A DNA stretch of 64,000 nt from JAICKM01 sp038228295 (lineage in GTDB: Bacteria > Chloroflexota > Chloroflexia > QHBQ01 > JAICKM01), in the NCBI GenBank assembly GCA_038228295.1, contig JBBRPH010000009.1, forward strand, positions 44,225 to 108,224, written 5' to 3'. The notes beneath the pieces are model-generated. The model had not been told where the DNA came from, did no database searches, and saw only the letters and a list, made by a program, of their open reading frames with translations. Position numbers and translations under genes: made by a program. Positions 33,595 through 40,419 of the stretch are shown here, one piece after another (the stretch's first letter is position 1; every line of letters starts with the position of its first letter).

Positions 33595-35270
33595 CGCGGC
33601 GACCGACCGGGGCTGCTGAAGTAGAGGACGGCGGCGCGTAATTCGTGTAGCAAATCGCCGAGGGTGTGGCCGGCGGCAGCGGGCGGCACCACCACACGGG
33701 CCACCACCAACTCTTCGCCGGCTACCTGAAACTCGTGGACCACTGCGCCCCCAGCGGCGGCGGCGACAAAGGCCGGGGCGGCCAGTGCACTGGCGCTGAG
33801 GGCCACGTCGAGGTCGAAAATATCGCCTACCTGCTGGGCGGTGGTATGGTCGAACATGCGCAGCACGACGCGGATGCGGGGGTTCAGTTGGCGGGCGTTG
33901 AGCGCTGTCTGGATATTAGCGATGTCGTCGCTGGTGGCAACCACAATGCAGCGGGCGGTGGCGATGTTAACTAGTTCGAGCGACTCGCGCAACTGGGCAT
34001 CGCCGATGACCGCCTGCACCGTGTCTAACGCCCGTACTAACGGCAGGAAGCGGTTGTTCTCGTTGCGATCCAGCACGGCCACCTGTTCACCGCGCGCCGC
34101 CAGGCCGGTTAGCACGCGATAGCCGACAGTGCCCAGTCCGCAGATGATAGTATGATTGCGCATCGTCACCTGTTGCTGGCCGAGCAGCCCGCTCAGTTTT
34201 ACGCTGACGATGTAGTTGGTGACAAAGGCATAAATGACCGTCAGCGCAGCCGTGCCGGCGATGGTCAGCGCGATGATGAAAAGTTTGATCCAGGCTGGGT
34301 CGGTGTCCTGCGCCGTCCAGCCGATGGCGGTGGTGCTGACCACGCCAAAGACGAGCAGGAGCGCATCGAGCGGCAGCATTCCCCGGCCCAGTGCAAACAC
34401 CGCCGCGCTAAACACGATCACCAACCCCAGCAGCGCCAGCGTCGCGTACAGCGCACGGTCGATCCGCCGCAACACCGTCACGACGCGGGTGCGGATCGAT
34501 CGCTGCGGCACGAGAACCGGCGCCGCCGGCTGGTGCGTACCCTGGCCCCCAGCGAAGCCGCGCACATCGGCTTCCCGTCCGATCAGTGTCACCCAGTCGC
34601 CGGCCGTCACCGGATGATCAGGCGGCGGAAAAAGTTGCGGTGCGGCAGGGGGACGTTGCCAAGCCACGGCCAGCACCGTACTGAAGGTCAGCCATTCCAG
34701 CGAACCGACCGCACCCACCGGCACCATCGCCAGGCTGAGTACCTCGTTGTCCACTACGACCGCGTTAGCGGCATAGGTGTCGGTGGCGGCGGCGACAAAG
34801 GCCGGGGCGGCGATCGCCGACAGGCTGAGGACCGTGACGTTGGGCAGCGCCGCCTGGATACCGGCGGCCAGGTCAATATTGAAAAAGCGTAGCACGATAC
34901 GTAACCGGGGCCGCAGCCGGATGGCATTGAGCATCACTTCGAGATTGATTAGGTCGTCGTCAAAGGTGGTGATCAGCGCGGCCGCGTGGGCGATGCCCGC
35001 CTGTTCGAGTACGCCGGGCAGCCGGGCATCGGCGCGCAGCACCCGATCGTCGCCGGCGGCCACGCGATGTAAAAAGTTGAGGTCGGGATGAGCATCCACC
35101 ACCACCACCCGCACGCCCATTACATCTAGCTGGGTGTAGATGCGATAGCCCAGGTTGCCCAGTCCACAGAGGATAATGCCGCCGGTCGCCGGCTCCGCCG
35201 CGTCGGACCCTTGCGGCGGGGGAGTCGCGCTGCGTGGTGGTTCCGGCTGGAACAGGGACGGGTCAGGCAT
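33474..35270 (-). CDS. RCK/TrkA_N-membrane-RCK/TrkA_N ion channel-like protein
   Basis: 598 residues with an unusual order: an N-terminal Rossmann RCK domain (IILCGLGNLGYRIY from about 32), its TrkA_C-like part, then a membrane block (about 272-357) of two or three helices around a re-entrant segment, then a second RCK domain (IICGLGTVGYRVL from about 374) and C-terminal TrkA_C. The pore segment reads VVSTTAIGW where K+ channels carry T-x-G-Y-G, so the selectivity filter is degenerate and ion choice is unclear. There is no clear ribosome-binding site at ATG 35270. Confidence 0.82.
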   Translation of the reverse strand: MPDPSLFQPEPPRSATPPPQGSDAAEPATGGIILCGLGNLGYRIYTQLDVMGVRVVVVDAHPDLNFLHRVAAGDDRVLRADARLPGVLEQAGIAHAAALITTFDDDLINLEVMLNAIRLRPRLRIVLRFFNIDLAAGIQAALPNVTVLSLSAIAAPAFVAAATDTYAANAVVVDNEVLSLAMVPVGAVGSLEWLTFSTVLAVAWQRPPAAPQLFPPPDHPVTAGDWVTLIGREADVRGFAGGQGTHQPAAPVLVPQRSIRTRVVTVLRRIDRALYATLALLGLVIVFSAAVFALGRGMLPLDALLLVFGVVSTTAIGWTAQDTDPAWIKLFIIALTIAGTAALTVIYAFVTNYIVSVKLSGLLGQQQVTMRNHTIICGLGTVGYRVLTGLAARGEQVAVLDRNENNRFLPLVRALDTVQAVIGDAQLRESLELVNIATARCIVVATSDDIANIQTALNARQLNPRIRVVLRMFDHTTAQQVGDIFDLDVALSASALAAPAFVAAAAGGAVVHEFQVAGEELVVARVVVPPAAAGHTLGDLLHELRAAVLYFSSPGRSPRYRPRPGVLLTPGDAILVIASLPTLRVITGRLAASTRRNG

Positions 35271-35312
35271 AAGGCCATGATAGCATGGTACTGCTTGGGC
35301 TGCAAGGACGCA

Positions 35313-35340
35313 AAACGTGAAACGTGAAATGTGAAACGTA
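35313..35340. repeat. Heptamer array (AAACGTG) x4
   Basis: Four 7-bp units AAACGTG, AAACGTG, AAATGTG, AAACGTA, just upstream of the RCK gene; the same heptamer recurs at 48574-48619. Confidence 0.8.
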
Positions 35341-35363
35341 ATGTTATACGCTTCTGCTCATAT

Positions 35364-35417
35364 AACCGTGAGACAGGGTGCGCTATCGAGTAGAATAGAG
35401 CACCCTGTCTCACGGTT
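35364..35417. repeat. Perfect 18-bp inverted repeat with an 18-bp loop
   Basis: AACCGTGAGACAGGGTGC and its exact reverse complement enclose 18 bp. It lies between the upstream end of the RCK gene and the 3' end of the small gene that follows, both read leftwards. It could be a terminator for the small gene (no U-run), a protein-binding site, or a small mobile palindrome. Confidence 0.7.
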
Positions 35418-35423
35418 CACGCA

Positions 35424-35609
35424 TTACGTATCTTCCCCCTCGGCTTGGCTGGGGTTAGGCAGAGTCGGCGCCTCGGTAGCGGTGTCCGCAGGCGTGGAAG
35501 TCGCCGGTCGCTTGTGCGGGGCAGCGGCTTGATCGCGCAGATCGGCTTCCACGGTGGCGCGGTCGCCTTCGGCTTCGCCGGGGGTGGGTAGTTGCGGGCT
35601 GTCGTCCAT
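35424..35609 (-). CDS. Small disordered acidic protein
   Basis: 61 residues (MDDSPQLPTPGEAEGD...), rich in Pro, Ala, Thr, Glu and Asp, with no predicted fold and no family recognised. Support: AAAGGA 9 nt before the ATG and a composition unlike chance translation of GC-rich DNA. It reads towards the perfect inverted repeat at 35364-35417, which could end its transcript. Confidence 0.45.
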   Translation of the reverse strand: MDDSPQLPTPGEAEGDRATVEADLRDQAAAPHKRPATSTPADTATEAPTLPNPSQAEGEDT

Positions 35610-35841
35610 ATGAGGCGATCCTTTCCCCTGGTGGGCGAGGCGGCAGAGGTCGGGCGGTTAGCCGCCGGCACTCTCGCCGCCGTTCGAGTAAAGAGTCAGG
35701 CCGGCAATAACTACAGGTCATCACCGGCCGGCAACCGGCAACAGCGGCCACATTATTTTGCGGCATGGTCGCGCATCTCTTATAGCGTCGCTACGGGCAA
35801 GCGCCGTGCCGCCATTGGCATCCCGGCCGGCGACGACTGAT

Positions 35842-35857
35842 TGGCACGCGAGTTGCT
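35842..35857 (+). promoter_or_regulatory. Sigma54-like promoter element upstream of the KGG stress gene
   Basis: TGGCACG-N4-TTGCT matches the -24/-12 consensus exactly, with the GG and GC pairs 10 bp apart. Expected transcription start is near 35868, about 115 bp before the KGG gene. RpoN has not been shown for this organism, and many Chloroflexota may lack it, so this may be coincidence. The rest of the 35610-35983 spacer holds nothing else recognised. Confidence 0.4.
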
Positions 35858-35983
35858 TTAGGCATTGTTGAGTTGGAATACATACCGCAGAATTAAGGAC
35901 AACTGGCTCCCATTGGACACAACCATATATCTGCAAACTCTCTGACCTAGGTCTACCTGTGGTGAGGCTGGAGGAAATTCGGC

Positions 35984-36355
35984 ATGACCCAGACAACTGA
36001 GCGCGGCTTTGCTGCAATGGATGAAGAGCACCAACGCGAGATCGCTCGTAAAGGGGGGCGCGCCGCGCATGAGCGTGGCACCGCCCACGAGTTCACCGCC
36101 GACGAAGCCCGTGTCGCCGGGCGCAAAGGCGGCCGCAGCGTGAGCCGCAACCGCGAACACATGGCGGCGATTGGGCGCAAAGGCGGTGAGGCGGTGAGCC
36201 GCGACCGTAGCCACATGGCGGCGATTGGGCGTGAAGGCGGCCGGGGGCGGACGGACGGCACTATACAGCCTGACGTTACCGACTTGGACATGACCGTGGA
36301 GACCGAAACGCTGATCTCCCCTTATATGACAGACGCGGGTAACTACGCCCCGTAA
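35984..36355 (+). CDS. KGG-repeat stress-induced protein (GsiB/YciG/con-10 type)
   Basis: 123 residues, highly charged and probably disordered. It contains four copies of the R/K-GG motif of general-stress hydrophilins (EIARKGGRAAHE; VAGRKGGRSVS; AIGRKGGEAVS; AIGREGGRG) separated by H-x-x-A-I spacers, and an acidic tail without repeats. Such proteins accumulate in stationary phase or desiccation and protect other proteins. GGAGG lies 9 nt before the ATG. Adjacent copies of REHMAAIGRKGG and RSHMAAIGREGG show recent internal duplication. Confidence 0.88.
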   Translation: MTQTTERGFAAMDEEHQREIARKGGRAAHERGTAHEFTADEARVAGRKGGRSVSRNREHMAAIGRKGGEAVSRDRSHMAAIGREGGRGRTDGTIQPDVTDLDMTVETETLISPYMTDAGNYAP

Positions 36356-36380
36356 GCACAAAAGGAGCGAGGATCCAGGG

Positions 36381-37622
36381 ATGAGTGTGCGGGGCAAAAC
36401 GGCCCTGGTAACAGGGGCCGGATCGGGTATTGGTCAGGCGGCGGCGCGGTTGCTGGCGCGCGAAGGCGCTTTCGTGGTCGTGTTGGATCAAAGCGCAGAT
36501 AGCCTGCGCGAGACGCTAGCCGCGATCCAAGCGGACGGTGGCGAAGCGATGCCGGTAGTAGCGGATGTGAGCGATCCGGCGGCGATGCAGCAGGCCGTGC
36601 GAGTAATGAAATTGGCCGCTGCGCTGGCCCTCGGGGTGGGCGCGGCGATGGCCGGGCGGGCGTGGCAACGGCGTGCGCCGCTGGATTTCGCCGGCAAGGT
36701 CGTGCTGATTACCGGTGGATCGCGGGGGTTGGGGCTGGTGTTGGCGCGGCAGTTGGCGGCCGAGGGGGCGCGGCTGGCGCTGGTGGCGCGCACAGAACGC
36801 GAATTGGAGGCCGCCGCCACTGCGCTGCGAGCGCAGGGGGCCGACGTGCTGGCCTTTAGCGCTGATCTGCGCGAAGCAGCGCAAGCGGCCGCCGCAGTGG
36901 CGCGCACTGTAGCCCACTACGGGCAACTGGATGTGTTGATCAACAACGCCGGGGTGATCCAGGCGGGGCCGTTGGCGCATATGCAAGCGGACGATTTTGC
37001 CGACTCGTTGGCGATCCATTTCTGGGCACCCCTCCATACTGCGCGGGCTGCACTGCCGCATCTGCGTGCGGCCGGCAATGGGCGTATCGTCAACATCGCC
37101 AGCCTCGGAGGACGGGTGGCGGTGCCGCACCTTGCACCTTATGCCGCCGGTAAGTTCGCATTGGTTGGGCTATCCGATAGTTTGCGGACGGAACTGGCCG
37201 TTGACGGTATCCGTGTGACCACGGTCGCGCCGGGGCTGCTGCGAACCGGCTCACCGCCGAACGCACTGTTCAAGGGCCGGCACCACACCGAGTACACCCT
37301 GTTCGCTATTCTGGGAGCGTTGCCGGGGCTGACGGTGGATGCGGAGAGCGCGGCGCGCCAAATCCTCACCGCCTGCCGCTACGGCCTGCCCGAACTGACT
37401 ATCGGCCTGCCCGCGCAGCTCGCCGCACGCGCGAATGCGCTGTTTCCCAGCGCAACCGCGCTGGTGCAGCAGATCATTGTGCGTTTGCTGCCTCCGCCCA
37501 CTGGACCGATGGGCGATCAGGCACGCACCGGCTGGGACAGCCAAACCGCCTTGGCCCCTTCGCCGCTCACCCACCTGTCTGATGTGGCGACCGCCGCCAA
37601 TAACGAGCAGCCGCACCATTGA
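36381..37622 (+). CDS. Fused SDR: truncated Rossmann half joined to a complete short-chain dehydrogenase
   Basis: 413 residues. Residues 1-73 are the first half of one SDR (TGAGSGIGQAAARLLAREG, then a VVADVSDPAAMQQAV end) without its catalytic part. At residue 76 (ATG 36606) a second, complete SDR begins with its own typical N-terminus (MKLAAALALGVGAAMAGRAW), then TGGSRGLG, NNAG, NIASLGG and the catalytic YAAGK. The frame is uninterrupted. An internal deletion that fused two tandem SDR genes is the simplest reading. Activity should come from the second unit. AAAGGAG precedes the ATG. Confidence 0.85.
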   Translation: MSVRGKTALVTGAGSGIGQAAARLLAREGAFVVVLDQSADSLRETLAAIQADGGEAMPVVADVSDPAAMQQAVRVMKLAAALALGVGAAMAGRAWQRRAPLDFAGKVVLITGGSRGLGLVLARQLAAEGARLALVARTERELEAAATALRAQGADVLAFSADLREAAQAAAAVARTVAHYGQLDVLINNAGVIQAGPLAHMQADDFADSLAIHFWAPLHTARAALPHLRAAGNGRIVNIASLGGRVAVPHLAPYAAGKFALVGLSDSLRTELAVDGIRVTTVAPGLLRTGSPPNALFKGRHHTEYTLFAILGALPGLTVDAESAARQILTACRYGLPELTIGLPAQLAARANALFPSATALVQQIIVRLLPPPTGPMGDQARTGWDSQTALAPSPLTHLSDVATAANNEQPHH

Positions 37623-37627
37623 CCGGT

Positions 37628-37660
37628 GGGGATGCGGAGTGCCGTGGATTGCGGGATGTG
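37628..37660. repeat. Degenerate heptamer tract (GGAGTGC family)
   Basis: Approximate 7-bp phase (GGATGCG, GAGTGCC, GTGGATT, GCGGGAT) immediately after the SDR stop; related to the array at 49164-49198. Confidence 0.4.
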
Positions 37661-37800
37661 CTGAGTACTGTGCCGCCGACTGCCCATTATAAGTAATCGC
37701 CTAACCGAGGAATGATTATTGGTACTAAAACTTCATCTATAACTAAGCAAAATGCTATTGGTCTATTGCCAAAATTATAGTTAACATATAATGCGCTTTA

Positions 37801-37829
37801 TTGACATTTGCACCACTGCTCGTTATAAT
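37801..37829 (+). promoter_or_regulatory. Promoter of the PucR/CdaR-type regulator
   Basis: TTGACA (37801-37806), 17-bp spacer, TATAAT (37824-37829), perfect consensus, in an AT-rich stretch (37660-37830) unlike the rest of the window. A second possible -10 (TATAAT) occurs about 40 bp upstream. Confidence 0.88.
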
Positions 37830-37886
37830 AAGCTAAACGTCCGGCACTAGACGGACGGCGTGAGCGTAAGCGAAGGGCAGATGTGC

Positions 37887-39035
37887 ATGGATAAGATTGA
37901 TGTTGCAACTGCGGAGTTCGTCGTTGAGAATCTGGCGACTCTGGTAACAGCCCCGGTCTGGCTACTAGATCCGCTAGGGCGGATAGTAGCCAGTAGTCAG
38001 GGCGGTGACAACGGCCGGCCACATACCAACATCGAGGCCGGCGTAGCGGCAGATAACGTGCGCTTTGTGCTGCCGGGGGGTGATGCTGTGGTGCTGGGCG
38101 CAGTACAACCGGATATGCCCACCCCTACAGCCGATACGCTTGCCCGTCTGGTAACGCTGTTGGTGGGGCAGGCGGGTTTGGTCAATGGCGTGCGCCACTC
38201 ACAGGAACTGCGCAATCGCTTTATCTATCGCTTGCTACACGCGCCACCCGGCGAGGAAACGGCTTTGCGCCGTGAGGGGCAAATGCTGGGCCTGACCTTT
38301 GCCTATCCGCGTGCCGTGTTGGTACTGGATGCCGCCGACTACATTCTGGCTCCGCTGACCGGCACCTGGTCGGAGACCGCCGAGAGCCGGCTAAATCGCC
38401 GCACGCAGTTAACACTCGCCAACATCAACCGCTTTTTCCACCAACCGAACGATGCGCTAGCCGCTTATATGGGTGACGGCGAAGTCGTGATCCTAAAAGC
38501 CTATAACCCCTCGCCGGCGAACGGTAACGGCCACGAATCCGCGCCACATTGGGCCGACTTGGCGGCCTTAAAGCAGATCGGCGAGGCACTGTTAAGCCAC
38601 CTGCGGACTGAGTTGAACGCCTATCTGACCCTTGGCCTAGGTCGCCCCTGGCCGGGCCTACAAGGGTTGGGTCAGTCCTACGCTGAGGCACGCACCGTCG
38701 CGCAGTTGGGCCGGCGCTTTGTCGGCCTGAATCACGTTTACTCTTTTGAGAGTCTGGGCCTGGCAGCATTTGTCGGTGAGGCCGCTCCGGCGCTCAAAGT
38801 CGAGCTTGCTGCCCACCTGTTGGCTCCGCTGGCAGGTGAATCGGCCCTGACTGAGACATTGCGGATATTTTTTGCTGCGGATTGCAACCCTGGTCCCACC
38901 GCGCAACGGCTATCTATCCACCGCAATACCCTCAGCTACCGATTAGATAAAATAGCCGGCTTAACCGGTCTGGATCCGCGCCGCTTTGATGACTCGTTCC
39001 AACTGCGCGCCGCGTTGATGCTACAGGGTGGATGA
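37887..39035 (+). CDS. PucR/CdaR-family transcriptional regulator
   Basis: 382 residues from the ATG at 37887 (GAAGGG 9 nt upstream); GTG 37860 and an ATG at 37881 are alternatives. An N-terminal sensor-like region (VWLLDPLGRIVASSQ) is followed by a GGDEF-like middle (AGLVNGVRHSQELRNRFIYRL, LTLGLGRP, GLGQSYAEARTVAQLG) and the PucR C-terminal helix-turn-helix (SIHRNTLSYRLDKIAGLTGL). The family controls sugar diacid, purine or amino acid genes; the target here is unknown. The flanking AT-rich spacers suggest a separately regulated unit. Confidence 0.9.
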   Translation: MDKIDVATAEFVVENLATLVTAPVWLLDPLGRIVASSQGGDNGRPHTNIEAGVAADNVRFVLPGGDAVVLGAVQPDMPTPTADTLARLVTLLVGQAGLVNGVRHSQELRNRFIYRLLHAPPGEETALRREGQMLGLTFAYPRAVLVLDAADYILAPLTGTWSETAESRLNRRTQLTLANINRFFHQPNDALAAYMGDGEVVILKAYNPSPANGNGHESAPHWADLAALKQIGEALLSHLRTELNAYLTLGLGRPWPGLQGLGQSYAEARTVAQLGRRFVGLNHVYSFESLGLAAFVGEAAPALKVELAAHLLAPLAGESALTETLRIFFAADCNPGPTAQRLSIHRNTLSYRLDKIAGLTGLDPRRFDDSFQLRAALMLQGG

Positions 39036-39224
39036 GGCACGCTACCTATCACTACAGATATGCAATTGCACCAAAATGCAATCTAAGGATAGGATATATA
39101 TTACGATTATGCAATGAGCGATGATTATTCGGCAAATTTACAGCCGACGGTATTAGATAGTCAGTTATTTTGGTGACATTACTAATGACTGGCTACGCTA
39201 ATTATGGTTTAATATAGGCAGAGA

Positions 39225-39274
39225 GCAGTACTGTAGCACAGGTAGCGGCATGTCTGTGATACGGTACTGCTTTT
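39225..39274 (+). terminator. Two-part hairpin followed by TTTT
   Basis: Outer stem GCAGTAC (39225-39231) with GTACTGC (39264-39270), inner stem CACAG/CTGTG, then TTTT. Probably the terminator of the PucR-type gene, 190 nt after its stop. The remaining 39036-39387 spacer is AT-rich with the promoter listed next and no gene. Confidence 0.6.
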
Positions 39275-39305
39275 AGCCTAGCCCCTTAGCTCGGCCTTCA
39301 TCCAA

Positions 39306-39335
39306 TTGACAATCCCTTATCCGCTAGGCTAGACT
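39306..39335 (+). promoter_or_regulatory. Promoter of the CheB gene pair
   Basis: TTGACA (39306-39311), 18-bp spacer, TAGACT (39330-39335). Leader about 45 nt to the TTG start. Confidence 0.7.
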
Positions 39336-39387
39336 AGGTCAAAATCGGGCATCTGCACTATGGAGCGCACTAGCAACGGAGAGTCTC

Positions 39388-40401
39388 TTGCCTACGCATG
39401 ATATTATTGCCCTCGGTGCGTCGGCGGGAGGGGTGGAAGTGCTGATGCGCCTGGTGCTTGGGCTGCCGAGTGATCTACAGGCTGCAGTCTTTGTGGTACT
39501 GCACACGCCGCCGCAGGGACTGAGCTTGCTACCGGCTATCCTCAGCCGGGCCGGGCGGTTGCCGGCGTTTCACCCCCAGGACGGCGATCCCATCCGCTAC
39601 GGCAACATCTATGTCGCGCCCCCGGATCATCACCTGCTAGTGGAATTGGGCAGAGTGCGCGTGGTGCGCGGGCCACGCGAGAATCGCTCCCGCCCGGCAG
39701 TGGACCCGCTCTTCCGCAGCGCGGCACGGACTTACGGCCCCCAGGTTGTCGGTGTGGTGCTGACTGGCGCGCTGGACGACGGCACAGCCGGCCTCCAGGC
39801 GATCAAGACCTGTGGCGGTATCACTGTGGTACAAGACCCGGCCGATGCGCTCTATTCCAGTATGCCGCAGAGCGCGCTCACCAACGTGGTGGTGGACCAC
39901 TGTCTAGCGGCGGCAGCTATTCCCGGTTTATTGGTGCGGCTGGCCCAGGAACCTGCGCTCAACCCGCGTGACTATCCGGTGCCGCCCCTAATGGAATTGG
40001 AAACCCAACTGGCAGCACTAGATAAAGAGTCGCTGGACAACGAAAAAGTGCCCGGCACGCCGTCCCGCTATGCCTGCCCCGAATGTCATGGCGTGCTGTG
40101 GGAAGTGCGCGACGGCGACCTGTTGCGCTTCCGTTGTCGGGTGGGTCACGCCTACTCGGTCGAGAGTATGCTGGCCGAACACAGTGCATCGTTGGAAGAC
40201 GCCCTCTGGATGGCTTTGCGTGCGCTGGAAGAAAGCGCTTCGCTGGCGCGCCGCCTGGCGCACGAGGCGCAACAGGCCCAACGCCCGCATTCTGCGGCCC
40301 AGTTCCATGATAAAGCAAACGAGCGTGAACGCCACGCTGCCCAGATTCGTGATCTCCTACTGAAAAGCGGCGCGAATGGCGCAATGAAAACTGCGTCTTG
40401 A
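39388..40401 (+). CDS. Stand-alone CheB-type methylesterase with C-terminal zinc-ribbon-like extension
   Basis: 337 residues from a TTG start at 39388 (GGAGAG 7 nt upstream). The CheB catalytic triad is visible: Ser12 (GASAGG), His39 (VLHTPP) and Asp131 (GALDDGTAG). There is no receiver domain, so it is not switched by CheA in the usual way. The C-terminal part has CPECHG and FRCRVGHAYS (CxxC...C..H) followed by a helical region, as in many environmental CheB proteins. It lies 18 nt before the CheB-CheR fusion. Confidence 0.9.
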   Translation: MPTHDIIALGASAGGVEVLMRLVLGLPSDLQAAVFVVLHTPPQGLSLLPAILSRAGRLPAFHPQDGDPIRYGNIYVAPPDHHLLVELGRVRVVRGPRENRSRPAVDPLFRSAARTYGPQVVGVVLTGALDDGTAGLQAIKTCGGITVVQDPADALYSSMPQSALTNVVVDHCLAAAAIPGLLVRLAQEPALNPRDYPVPPLMELETQLAALDKESLDNEKVPGTPSRYACPECHGVLWEVRDGDLLRFRCRVGHAYSVESMLAEHSASLEDALWMALRALEESASLARRLAHEAQQAQRPHSAAQFHDKANERERHAAQIRDLLLKSGANGAMKTAS

Positions 40402-40419
40402 TAGGAACTTTCTACTCCT

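Noticed and set aside
34152..34892. 246-residue frame opposite the RCK protein
   Set aside because: Gln/Arg/His-rich shadow; no hydrophobic core or motifs.
35455..35766. 103-residue frame over the small acidic gene
   Set aside because: Cys/Arg-rich, no ribosome-binding site; the 61-residue frame has both a site and a sensible composition.
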